A DNA stretch of 64,000 nucleotides. Origin: Calamus simplicifolius (lineage: Eukaryota; Streptophyta; Magnoliopsida; Arecales; Arecaceae). The stretch's first letter is position 1; every line of letters starts with the position of its first letter. Location: the NCBI GenBank assembly GCA_900491605.1, contig UESW01004356.1:89093-153092 (forward strand). Direction: 5' to 3'. The translations under genes were made by a program, and so were the position numbers. The notes under the pieces were generated by a model. It worked only from the letters and a program-made list of their open reading frames with translations, made no database searches and was not told the origin of the DNA. Shown one piece after another: positions 53,125 through 63,434 of this stretch.

Positions 53125-54475
53125 ATGGCGCCTAAGAGGAGAGGTTCGGTGTTTGGAGCGACTGTGGTGACCGGGAAGCGTTCCGTGAGGCGACCCGTCC
53201 GCGAGCCGTCTCCAAGCGAGGATTCCTCCACCGATTCAGACAATCCTAACACCACTTCACCTCAGGTAGATACCCTAGCAGGGAGGGTAATCACAATGGG
53301 TAGGAAAGTTGACTTCGAATTCTTTCAATCCGAGGGTTTTTCAATTGGTAATCAACTTAAGGAGCTCGGATGGGATAGAGTCTGCTCTCTTGATGTTCCC
53401 ACTTACCCAGCTTTAGTAAAAGAATTTTATTTCAATTTATCTAGAGGAGATGGTGGTTTAGTAAGCTCTGTTAGAGGCAGACGGATTCATCTTACATTCC
53501 AAAAATTAGGAAATCTCCTGAGCATCCCTATTACCGGATTAGCTGCGGATATGCACAGTGATAGATCAGCGGCCTTATCAAGGATGTTAGGAAGAGTTGT
53601 TGAAGAATTTGAGGAAATTAGGGCTAATCAGTTGCCCTGGAATTAAGGTTGTTACACAACATTTGCAGCAGGATTTGTTCCCAAAGACCGGACGTTTTGA
53701 GTATGTCTCCGAGCGGGACATTGTTGTGATGGATAGTGTATTGACCGGTCAGCCTATTAACCTAGCAGCCATGATGATATTCTATATGGCCGAGGCCGGA
53801 GGGAAGAGAAGATCATCACTACCTTATGGCATGATTCTCACGATGGTATTCAGGAGCCAAGGAGTAGTGATTCTAGAGAATGAACCATCAAAGAGCCTGA
53901 GACACACCGATTATTATAGTTTGGCTACTTTACATCGAATGGGATTTGTCAAGATTAATGGTCAGTGGGAAAGGAAAGGCAACGTAGATGAGAGAGCCCC
54001 TGAGCCCAGACATTCTGCACCTTGTGAGGCTGGTCCGTCTATGAGGATTCCCTCTCCGCATCCTAGTACTCCTGCTCCAGCTCCTGCCCCAGTACCTGTG
54101 ATTTCATCCACTTCTTCAGTCGGATTTTCAGACCTTCAGTTAGAGCAACTCAAAAATCTTCTTGCTGCTCAGAAGGATGAATTGAAGACTGAGTTTGACA
54201 ACAAATTTATGAATCTTAAAGAAACTCTTTATTCCTTAGATGATCGGATTGCCAAAATTGAATCAACTCTTAGCTCTTCTACTGGATCTTTAAGTAGTGA
54301 CTTGAAGAACATTTTTGAAGAACTTAAAGACATTTGTGGAGATTCTGAAACCTATTCAAAGAGCAATGCCGAGTTACAAGATAAAATTGTCACTGCTTGT
54401 ACTTTTGTTGATGAAAGATTAAAAGACTACGTCAAGCTTCAGACTGAAGGAATGCAGAAGATTGTAGACATTTAA
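53125..54475 (+). pseudogene. Sirevirus-2 envelope-like protein, one frameshift
   Basis: Two overlapping frames, 53125-53646 and onward to 54475, joined by a single frameshift at about 53640 (LPWNstop against the continuing LRLLHNICS-type frame). The N-terminus is basic and Ser-rich (MAPKRRGSVFGATVVTGKRS). The central domain resembles the 'putative plant transposon protein' family: FFQSEGFSIGNQLKELGWDR, DVPTYPALVKEFYFNLSR, LLHNICSRI-like, SLPYGMILTMVF. A Pro/Ser linker (about 54040-54110) leads to a C-terminal helical segment with heptads (LQLEQLKNLLAAQKDELKTE, 54140-54190, then KFMNLKETLYSLDDRIAKIE). No clear signal peptide or transmembrane helix was seen, so a true envelope role is doubtful. 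Located between pol and the 3' LTR, as in other Sireviruses. Confidence 0.82.
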
Positions 54476-55065
54476 CAAGGATAATTAGAACTAATATATA
54501 TTGATGTAATGAAAGTTTCAATTTTGATGTAATGAAAGTATAATTCTGATGTAATGTAAGCATAGTTTCTTTTTAATGAAATTTCAGTTTCATTTTGTAA
54601 CACTTGACTTTTGATGAAATGAAATTATCTTTTGATCTATCAATTTGATCTTTTGACTTAACTTTTCTTTATCTTTTTGTTGATTACAAAAAAGGGGAGA
54701 AAGTTATGTCGTATATGCATTGATTATTAATTGCAATTAAAGCTTATTTGATTAATTTAATTGGAGAAAGTTATGTTGTATATGCATTGATTGGTTATGC
54801 TTTAATTGGCATTTAAATGAGTATCAAGTGACTTTGTATCAAGTGATACAAGTGATTTTGGATATGCATTAATTCAATTAAGCTTAAGTGAAAATTGAAA
54901 TGACTAAATTCTAAGTATCAAACACGAACAATTGATAATTTGAACTTCATAGGGGGAGCTACCTTATTCAGGGGGAGCTTACTTATGAGGATCACTCTCT
55001 TAAAATTTTAATTTAAGAATACTATGCATATACTCAATGTTTTTATAATCATCAAAAAGGGGGAT
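54476..55065 (+). promoter_or_regulatory. Sirevirus-2 3' region with three polypurine tracts
   Basis: AGGGGGAG at 54951-54958, AGGGGGAG at 54970-54977 and AAAAAGGGGGA at 55054-55064, the last adjoining the 3' LTR and thus the likely plus-strand primer. Upstream it has a GATGTAATGAAAG repeat (about 54503-54560). Multiple tracts are a Sirevirus trait. Confidence 0.88.
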
Positions 55066-56551
55066 TGTTGACCCAACTATTGATTTTGATGATTAATAAA
55101 GGAATTGAGTATATTTATTTGTTACTATTGGATTTGACAAGTATTTCAGGACTCAAAAATATTTGATCAATTTAAATAAATTAAGAAACGTGTTTTGAAT
55201 CAATTGCAAAACATCAATTTCAAAGTTTCAGAACCTGGAGTCGACACCTAGAATTCCTGGAGCCGACCCCATGGCCATTCAAATTTTCTTCTGATTTTTG
55301 ATACGGTCCGGAGCCGACACCTAGAGTTTCGGAGCCGACACCCAGAGTTTCGGAGTCGACACTTACAGTGTCTGGAGCCGACTCCGATGCGGGGACAGAA
55401 CGTTGATTTTTTGAGCATCTTGGAGCCGACACCTACAGTATTCGGGAGCCGACACCTGACGATGGCGAGCCGACACCTAACTTTTTCGGAGCCGACTCCT
55501 CGACGAACTCAGAACTTTCTATTTTTGGAAAAACGACTTGGAGCCGACACCTGAAAAGTTGGAGCCGACTCCAACCTGTCTGGGACGAATATTTAAATTG
55601 CCAGATCAGCTCTAACGGTAATATTTCCTTTTTACCTAATTTCTAACGGATATATTTTGTTTCCAGGTACATTCCAACGGCTAGTTTTCTTCCCAAAATG
55701 GATTAAAAGAAATCTATAAAAAGGGAAAACACCCGTTTGAAAAGAGAGGACGAAAAATAGAGAAATTTCAAATCAAAAATCCGAGAAAGCCTGAGCCTGA
55801 ATCTCAAGAGAAAAGCACTCAAATTCAAATCCTTCCACTCCACAAAGCTCAAAGAAGAATCCAAGGCATTCAATCTTAAAAAATCGAAGGATTCTCAAAG
55901 GGGAAGAAGAAACTCTGTTTTGAAGATTTTCCAACTTCTCATCCGCAACATTTGCAACGAATCAAAGCTGAGGCCTGATTCAACATCTCCAAAGAGAAGA
56001 GGAAAAGAAGAAAAGAAGAAAAGCTCAACTCCAATCTACTTCAAACAGGCTTTTCTAAACTTATTTGTTCATTCATTTGAATATCTGCTCATTTGAGGAG
56101 CTTTGTATTATTGAAAAATCTTTTCATTCTTGTTTGTGCTGGTTCAATCTGGGGGATTGAACTAGTGGAGGTTGTATACCTCGGGTCAAGCTAGATAAGC
56201 TTGAGTTTAGGGTTTTGTGCTGGTGAGCCCGAAAAACCGGCTGGGTTCGTTGTGATCCCGGGGAAAACAACAAGTTTTGAGTTGTGATCTTGTAAAACAA
56301 CTCGGCTGTAATCTAGTCGATTATAGTGTGGACCCAAGTGAATCTTGGGAGTGGACGTAGGTGTTGGATACACCGAACCACTATAAAATCATGTTTGCCG
56401 TGCTTCCATTATCTCTATCTCTATCTCCTTGTTTGTGCTTTATATTTGCCTTGCATTTAATTTCATTTAACTTAAAGCTAATTTTTCAAAAGGTTTAAAT
56501 TTTTTAAAGAACCCAATTCACCCCCCTCTTGGGTTGCCATCTGGGCCAACA
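55066..56551 (+). repeat. 3' LTR of Sirevirus-2
   Basis: 1486 bp, TATA box at 55715-55722. Relative to the 5' LTR it lacks one GGAGCCGACACCTATAG unit, and carries an extra unit (GGCGAGCCGACACC) near 55465-55478. Other differences are scattered and few. Confidence 0.95.
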
Positions 56552-56859
56552 ATCTCACTGCCCAATCGGACCAGGAGGAACCGAGGGGTGAAGTGGTCCC
56601 AAAGATGGAGCAGCTCCCACAGAGATAGGGCCGACCCCATCGGAGATAGGACCGGCTTCGAAGGAGGTCCGCCGATGGGGGAGTAGGCCGGTTAGGGAGT
56701 CCCAGCAGCGATAGAGCCAACGGCTAGGGAGGCCGCCACCCGAGGTGTCGACCGTAGGAGATCGTCGCTCGAGGAGCCGACCGTGAGGAGGCACCACCTG
56801 TTTTCGGCCCTACACCCATGACTTCGGGGTCACCAAACCCATGGAGGCGGGCGTGCTAG

Positions 56860-57774
56860 TGGCGATCCCGTTGCGATCGTCCCTGATGAACCATTACCAT
56901 GTGGTGGAGCGACTGCTAGCCCGGACATGTCTGCCAGAGTTTTGAGAGGTGCTCCGCCGCTAACGGGCTGCTGATGTCTTTGGGGGATGCGTTCGTGGCT
57001 CTTTTTTTGGTAAGTATCTCTTCGTCCCCTCACAAAGTTTCCTCGCCACACTGTACACTGATAGGGGTTGTCTTCATGCAATCGATGAACTCTATGTTCG
57101 TCCCTCGGGATGTTGCCCTCGAGCCAATGCAGTCCTTACTTGCGCTCGGCGGAACGCGTCCACTGCTCAAGCCCGAGCCGAGAAGGCTGAGAATGCTTTG
57201 GAGTCGCCCGTGCCGAGCAGGCAGAGGAACTCGAGGAGGTGAAGCGTCAGGCAACAATGGAGCTCGAGCATGCCCGGGTCACCGAAGCGAAGCTGGAGGA
57301 TGTTGTGGCTAAACTGAGTGTGCGCGACCTTCAGCTCCACACCATCACCCTACAAGTGAGGGTGGCAAAGAGTGGGCCGATGATGCCAAGGCGATCACTC
57401 GAATGGCTGATGCCAGGATGGCCAATGTCAAGGCACATATGCGCGCGGCGATGGCGAAGCCAACGGAGCTAGAGGCGGCGGTGTGAGATGTCGAGGAGAG
57501 GGCCACAATGACCGAGAGGAAGGCCGCGGAGATGGTGGAGCACTACCGGGGCTCTGCCGATTTTGAGGATGTTCTGGTGGAGGCCTCTATCTGGGTTTAC
57601 TTGCAGGGCTTCAAGGATTGCAAGGAGAAAGTGGGCAGGGTCTTCGACGTCATGGGCCTTGACGACCTTGAGCCTTATGACGATGAAGAGCCGAAGGAGC
57701 CATCGATCGTGGAGAGGTCAGTCGATGTCATATTAGCACCGGCTGATGATGGACTGACACCCGCCATGCCCTGA
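56860..57774 (+). pseudogene. Antisense extra ORF (aORF) of the Tat element, broken
   Basis: Plus-strand coding, opposite to pol. Frame pieces: AADVFGGCVRGSFF (about 56970), then an Ala/Glu-rich coiled coil (ARAEKAENALES at about 57172; AEELEEVKRQATMELEHARV at about 57222; KLEDVVAKL), and a C-terminal block 57508-57774, MTERKAAEMVEHYRGSADFE, VYLQGFKDCKEKV and DDLEPYDDEEP. The stop is at 57772-57774. Frame breaks near 57200 and 57350-57480 separate the pieces. The coiled coil and acidic C-terminus are plausible for the extra ORFs known in Tat elements, whose function is unknown. What follows (57780-57880) is T-rich and could hold its polyadenylation region. Confidence 0.65.
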
Positions 57775-58490
57775 AGGCCTTACCTTTTCCTTTTTGTTTT
57801 ATCTTTGTATCAAAGTCCGACTTGAGTCGACATTTTGTAAACTTTTTGACAGTTAATGAAAAACAAACTTTCTTTTCAAATTTGGAGTACTTAGCTTTCT
57901 ATAGTGCATTTCGTTGTTCTGTGCCTTGCACTCATACAAATCTGTGACGGGGCCGCGCTGCCCTCAGCCAGATTGCAGTACTTAAAATCCTGCATTAAGT
58001 GAATTTGGAGTAAAGACTTACTCGATCGAAGGTCTTAAGTCCCTTTCATCAGCTGAGGGGAGGCTACCTAATGGCTGTTGGCCATTGGCTCTAGGTCAGT
58101 ACTGAGATCGACTTTGGGGTCGATACTGGGGCCGACTCTAGAGTCGGTGCTGAGGCTGACACTAGAGTCGATAGGGAGCCACGTGGGCACTGAGGTCGAT
58201 GCTGGACTCGATCTTGAGGCTGACTCTGGGGTCAGTGTTGCGAGCCTTTTGAAACCCCTAAGGATGACTCGGGAGTCATTGAGACTAAGCCCAAGAGCCT
58301 TTTGAACCCCATAGGGTGACTCGGGAGTCGTTGAGACCAAGTCCGAGAGCCTTTTGAACTCTATCTTGTAGAACTGGTCGGATGAGAGAAAGGGACACTC
58401 AGACTTATCTTTATTTCAATTGGTTGAATATGTACATCACTGATAGTACTAGCGAAGGTTGTCTGCATTTCAAGTGCGGGGGAGTGACTT
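57775..58490 (-). other. Noncoding region between Tat integrase and aORF, with a short repeat array
   Basis: No gene. 58088-58230 is made of about a dozen irregular units of a GGGTCGATACTGGGGCCGAC type, about 17-18 bp each. 58245-58355 has a 55-bp direct repeat (GAGCCTTTTGAA... GACTCGGGAGTC...TTGAGAC), two and a half copies. Confidence 0.7.
58088..58355. repeat. Short tandem-like array with GTCGA/CCGACTC cores
   Basis: Includes CCGACTCTAGAGTCGGTG, a near-perfect palindrome at about 58131-58148. Its core resembles the GAGYCGRCTC core of the Sirevirus arrays, although this is a Gypsy element. Confidence 0.75.
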
Positions 58491-58495
58491 TCCAT

Positions 58496-59874
58496 CTAAT
58501 CCTTCAATTTGGTACGCTCCACGATGAAGTGCTTCGATGACCCGGTAGGGCCCCTTCTAGTTTGGGAATAGTTTGCCCCCTCCATAGGCTTTGAGACTTC
58601 AACTCGCTTAAGGACCAAGTCCCAGGAAGAAATGCCTTGGAGCGGATACAGACATTGTAATACTTTGCAGCTCTTTGGCGGTAGGCAGCCATCTTGAGTC
58701 ATGCCCGGTCCCGTGCCTCCTTGATGAAATCGAGGTTGGCCCTTAGCTGAGCAGGGTTGTTCTCCTCATTATATGATTCCACCCGAGGGCTGGGAATGCC
58801 AATTTTCACGGGAATAACTGCCTCTGACCCAAATATGAGACAGAATAGAGTCTCTCCAATGGGAGTCCTTGGCATCGTGGATACGTCGACAGTATGTTCG
58901 GGAGCTCCTCCACCCATTTACCTTTGAACTCATCCAACCGGATCCTAAGCCCCTGAAGGATGGTCTGGTTCGTGACCTCGACTACCCCATTTGTCTATGG
59001 GTGGCCGACGGAAGTGAACCGCTGGTGGATACCCAGCTGGTATAGAATTCCTTGAAAAGGGCATTGTTGAACTACCGACCGTTGCGGTGATAAGGGTGTG
59101 AGATAGTCCAAACCAGTAGATGATAGTCTTCCAGAAGAAAGTTTTACCTTACTCTCGGTAATCTTTGCCAATGCTTCGGCTTCAACCCACTTAATAAAGT
59201 GGTCGATGGTGATGAATAGAAACTTTCGCTGACCGAAGGCTGTGGGGAATGGTCAAGGATGTTCATTTCCATTGGGTAAAGGGCTATGGAGCTGAGAGAA
59301 GACTTAGTTGGGAGGCTGGCTTTTACTAGATTTGAGCATGTCACTTGCAGCTATCGCACTTTCGGACCAACTCAACGGCATCCTCCTATATAGTAAGCCA
59401 GCAATACCTCTAGCACAGGGCTTTGTACGCCAGCACTCTGTACCCTAGGTGGTTCTCGCAGACGCTTTCATGAATCTCGTGGAGGATGTAGTAGGCATCT
59501 GCGGGGCCGACGCACTTGAGGAGACGATAGGAAAATGACCTCGAATATAGTCGCCTGTCCAGCACCAAAAACTTAGAGGCTCTCCACTTGAGTAGTTTGG
59601 CCTCTGTATGATTAGCAGGATGGGTGTCGTCGGTGAGGTAGCAAATGTAGACATTCATCCATGTAGGTTTCTGGATGATCGGCAGAGTTTCCTTCACTGC
59701 GTCGATGCTCAAGACCTCCAGATGCTCCACGTAGGTTCTCCTTAGGGCCTCGTCTGTCGAGGTGGCCAACCGGAACAAGGCATCGGCCTTGGCATTTTTG
59801 CCCCTGGATGTAGCTAATGCTAAAGTGAGAAAAGATGAGATATGTGATTGGACCTTACTCAGATATCGAAACAT
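58496..59874 (-). pseudogene. Tat integrase, broken
   Basis: Reverse strand. The zinc-binding N-terminus includes HEIHESVCENHLGYRVLAYK at about 59490-59430. The core is decayed between 59350 and 59000, with traces such as FITIDHFIKWVEA-like codons and QTNGVVEVTNQTILQGLRI at about 59005-58950. Next come GETLFCLIFGSEAVIPVKIG (about 58860-58800), then a C-terminal SELKSQSLWRG and KLEGALPG segment ending near 58500. Several stops and frameshifts. It would insert element DNA into the genome if intact. Confidence 0.8.
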
Positions 59875-60800
59875 GGTGGAGTCTCAAGCTTTGTACTCTC
59901 CAGTGATTTGTTCGGAGATGAGCCGGGAGTCGATGAAGGCTCTGAGGCACTTGACTTCGAGATCCCTCATGAGCTTTATTCCTACCAGTAGGGCTTCGTA
60001 CTCGGCTTGGTTATTCGTAGCTTTGAAAAGAAACCAGAAGGCGTACTCCACAATCGCCCCCTTCAGGCTCACGAGGATGAGGCCCGCTCTGCTTCCTTGA
60101 GAGTTTGATGCACCATCCATATGGAGAATCCAATCCTCTTCCGTCTCTTCAGGCACAGCATCTGAGGGCACCGTGTGGGGCTCTTCTGACTGCTCTTCGG
60201 TCCAAGTGCACTCGACCAGAAAGTTTGCCAAGACTTGAGACTTCATGGCCAATCTTGGTCGAAATGATAGTTCAAATTTCTCCAGCTTAACCACCCACAT
60301 AGCCATCCGACCAGAGGTGTCAAGATAGGACAAGATTGCCTTGAGAGGTTGGTCCATAAGCACCATGATCAGATTGGCTTAGAAGTAAGGCCTGAGACGT
60401 TGAGCAAAACTATTAGTGCAAAAATAATCCTTTCAGTTTTGGAATACCTAGTCTCCATCATGAAGCACTTTGCTGATGTAGTAGATTGGCCTTTACACTC
60501 TGTCAGAATCTATGCAGACGAGGACGAAGCTGATTTCCTCTGGGGAGATAGCGAGATAGAGGAAGAGATCCTTTCCTTCCATCGGCTTTGATAGCAGTGG
60601 CGGGGTAGACAAAAACTCTTTTAGCCTCTTAAAAGCTTTATGACACTCCTCTATTAACTTGAAGTTGTTTACCCTTCGCAATGCCTTGAAAAATGGTAGG
60701 CATCGCTCAGTCAATCTCGACAAGAACCAGTTCAGGGCAGCCACCCTCTTAGTGAGCCACTGCACCTTCTTGTTTGGTGGTGGTCTCATATTGAGAATGG
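59875..60800 (-). pseudogene. Tat RNase H region, broken
   Basis: Two RNase H-like segments. 60789-60493 follows RT and has the connection HKAFKRLKEFLSTPPLLSKP. 60366-59884 reads DWILHMDGASNSQGSRAG and KATNNQAEYEALLVGIKLM, then FIDSRLISEQITGEYKA. The latter is a type I (archaeal-like) RNase H with D, E and D catalytic positions (one GSxxA region changed), as found as a second RNase H in Tat elements. The presence of both is consistent with the 'dual RNase H' organisation of that lineage. Confidence 0.72.
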
Positions 60801-60831
60801 CCCAGATCTTCTTTAGGTTTGTCTTGATCCC

Positions 60832-61260
60832 TCACTGGGTTATCAAGAACCTTAGAAACTTTCCTGTTGTGACCCCGAATGCACATTTGCGGGGATTCAG
60901 CCTCATCTGGTAGCGGCAAAGGTTGTCGAAGGTTTCTCTTAATTCAATAACATGATTAGTGGTGCAGACGCTTTTGGTCAACATTTCATCCATGTAAACT
61001 TTCATGTTATGCCCGATTTGGTTTTCAAAAACCTTATTTATCAGCCTTTGGTATGTGGCCCCTGCATTTTTTAGTCCAAAAGGCATTACCTTGTAGTAGT
61101 AGATGCTTTTCTCAATCATAAAGGAAGTAGCCTCCTCGTCCCCTGAGTCCATCCTTATCTGATTGTACCCCGAGAAGGCATCCATAAAACTGAGGAGCTC
61201 GTGTCTGGATGTGGCATCTACTAACTAGTCAATTTTGTGTAGTAAAAAGCTATCTTTGGG
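60832..61260 (-). pseudogene. Tat reverse transcriptase, broken
   Basis: LLSFMDAFSGYNQIRMDSGD, SIYYYKVMPFGLKNAGATYQ, IGHNMKVYMDEM and LNPRKCAFGV in one open frame, 61185-60832. The catalytic YVDDM is YMDEM here, so the second aspartate of the pair is changed to glutamate. Further upstream (61620-61260) only traces remain (KVITHKVNIDPKYQSV-like, about 61500-61440). Confidence 0.85.
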
Positions 61261-61639
61261 GCATGCCTTGTTGAGGTCGATGAAGTCAATGAAAATCCTT
61301 CAACTCCCATTGGCCTTGCGGATCATTACCATATTAGCCAACTAGTCCAGGTAGTTCACTTCTTGGATGTGGCCAATGGTGATCAGCTTGCAGACCCCCT
61401 CATCAATGGCCCTCTGCCGCTCGAGGGCAAAACTTCTTTTCTTTTGTTGGACTGATTGATACTTTGGATCAATGTTGACCTTATGGGTGATCACCTTCGA
61501 TGGTATACCTGGCATATCTAATGCTGACTAGGCGAAGACGTCTAAATTAGCTTGCAGGAAGGCGAGAAGTTGGTCCCTTGCTTCCATGGAAAGGAGTGCA
61601 CTGATTTGAACCATCCTCGCTGGATCATCCCCTAGCGAG

Positions 61640-62173
61640 AATGTTAGTAGGTACTCGGCCGGCTCTCCCCTCCTCTTGATTCTCTGGGGTCAAGCAGCTT
61701 TGGAACCAGTAGAGTAACCGCCTCTTGAGGACTGGGAGCCATGTGGTAATGGAGCGGCACTGGGCTTCGCTCCCCGTGCATCTCTTTGACTCCTTCACTA
61801 GTGGGAAATCTGACGAGGAGGTGCTTAGTGGAGATAATGGCATTCAGGAGGTTTAAACCAGGCCATCCGAGTATGGCATTGTAAGCCAGGGGCACTCGGA
61901 CAACCAGAAACCTTATGAGAACTATGCTCTGACATGGTGGCTTTTCAGCCATGATCGGGAGGGTGATCTCTCCTTCCACCCTTACACCATCTCCAGTAAA
62001 ACCAACCAAGGGCATAGCCCAAGGAAGCTAGGAAACATGTTCATCCGAACAAAAGCATCGTAAGTGAGAATATTGGTCGAACTTTCACTATCTACGAGGA
62101 TCCTCTTTACAGGGTGCTTAGCGATTGTCATGGATATGATAACGCTATCATCATTAGGATTATCTACCCCCAC
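61640..62173 (-). pseudogene. Tat protease, broken
   Basis: DDSVIISMTIAKHPVKRILV then DSESSTNIL at about 62150-62075: a retropepsin with the active-site DSG/DTG changed to DSE. The second frame (62015-61644) continues MPLVGFTGDGVRVEGEITLP and VPLAYNAILGWPGLNLLNAI, the typical flap and downstream ILGRPxL region. A frameshift separates the two. Confidence 0.82.
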
Positions 62174-62369
62174 TAGGTCTCCTTTAGAAAAGGGGATTAT
62201 AGTTTCTATTTTTCGTCCCCCTAGCCTTTTGAAAGTATCGCCTGCCCCCTAGAAAATCATGACCATAGTCTTCTTGGTCGGGGCATTGTCAATGTTGACC
62301 GGGCGACCGAAGGTGCCACCTGGCCTGGAGTAGTCGGGTTCCCCTTTTGGATGAACTTTCTAAGGTAGC

Positions 62370-63300
62370 CTCGCTAGATGAGCTCCTCGATCGCCTGCTT
62401 CAGATGACGACAGTCCTTCATGTCATAGTCGTGGTCCCGATGGAAGCGGCATTAGAGGTTTTTGTTGCGAGGGACTCCTGGCTTTAGGGGAGTAGGACGC
62501 CGAAGGTATGGCTTGCCCTCGATCTTCATTAGGATGCAGGATATCGGGGTGAGCGGAGGGTGAAATGCTCCTCCTTGGGGGCGAAGCTCTGGGGCCAAAT
62601 ATCCGGTCGTCATGGAGGCTCAGGTTTTTTGGGTAAGGTCCGCTTGGCTCTGCATGGACTTGCCTTTTGCTAGACCCTTCATTAGCTTTCCTTCGAATGG
62701 AATCAGCCTTGTTGGCATGGATGTACTTATGCGTGTGACTCAGAAGTTTGACGTATGAACTGGAGGGTTTCTTATCGAGGAAGTAGGTGAAGCAAGAGGG
62801 GCAAAGCCTCGCTTCAGGGCCAGGATGGCCACGAGTTGTTGAGGTGGTAACCTTGAGGGCTGCCACCTTGAATTGAGCCACAAAGTCTTTGAGTGACTTG
62901 CCATCCTTCTGTCGGATGAACAATAAGCTGTCGGCCACCCGAGGGATCTTTCGGATTGCCAGAAGGAGTTGATGTTGCACAGTGATAGGCGAGAGTACTA
63001 AGCATACGCGACTTTCCAAAGGGTGACTAGAAAGGCAATGCAGAGGAGGGCATCGGTCATCCTCTAAACATGCATGAGTATCTTATAGCTTTTCAGATGG
63101 TCTAGCAGATCGGTGGTGCCATCGTAAGGATCCATCTAGGGGAGGCAAAACCGGGTCGGGATCGACTTATTCAGAATGCGGCGAGTCAACGAGGGGCAAC
63201 TATTGTAGTCTGCCTCCGGTTGATTGGTGATCCTGCAGCTAAGCTTCTCTAGCCATTGATTGTATTCATCGAGCCGCCACTATTCCAGGTGGTTGATCCG
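62370..63300 (-). pseudogene. Tat gag, broken
   Basis: Retrotransposon gag domain: MDPYDGTTDLLDHLKSYKIL (about 63138-63080), then DGKSLKDFVAQFKVAALKV at about 62905-62850. A Pro/Ser/Arg-rich region follows, then CRFHRDHDYDMKDCRHLKQA and IEELI at about 62450-62380, the atypical CxxH...C motif typical of Tat and Athila gag. Multiple stops and frame shifts. The right end is cut by the LTR at 63435. Confidence 0.83.
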
Positions 63301-63434
63301 ACTATCGAAGGATCCCTCCCTTGAAGATTTAGAAGATGAGTAGGGGGAGGGGTAGCACTGGTAGTGTTGTCCCCGCTCGGGCGCCTTCCCGTGCCATCGT
63401 TTAGGGAGGCTACTAGAACGGTGGATGGAAGAAC

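Larger units (their letters stand above)
46312..56551 (+). mobile_element. Nearly complete Sirevirus (Sirevirus-2)
   Basis: A 10.24-kb Copia element of the Sirevirus (Maximus) lineage: 5' LTR 46312-47786, primer site 47789-47800, gag with zinc knuckles, protease, integrase, RT, RNase H ending at 52623, spacer, envelope-like gene 53125-54475, multiple polypurine tracts, 3' LTR 55066-56551. The third gene and several purine tracts before the 3' LTR are features of Sireviruses. A handful of frameshifts interrupt the frames but all domains are present. The LTRs differ by few substitutions plus gain or loss of motif units, so the element is relatively young. The flanks (CCTAT left, ATCTC right) do not form a target duplication. 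Confidence 0.92.
56552..63434 (-). mobile_element. Tat-lineage Ty3/Gypsy element, reverse strand, without its LTRs
   Basis: From right to left: gag (63300-62370), protease (62173-61980), RT (61250-60830), RNase H (60790-59880), integrase (59874-58500), a repeat-bearing noncoding region (58490-57780), then an extra ORF on the opposite strand (56860-57774). An antisense ORF downstream of pol is characteristic of Tat/Ogre elements. The integrase lacks a chromodomain. No LTR is visible: the right side is cut by another LTR at 63435 and the left side by the 3' LTR of Sirevirus-2. Many stops and frameshifts. Confidence 0.87.

Noticed and set aside
57508..57774. Independent host gene
   Set aside because: It lies within a Tat element in the position of the known antisense extra ORF.
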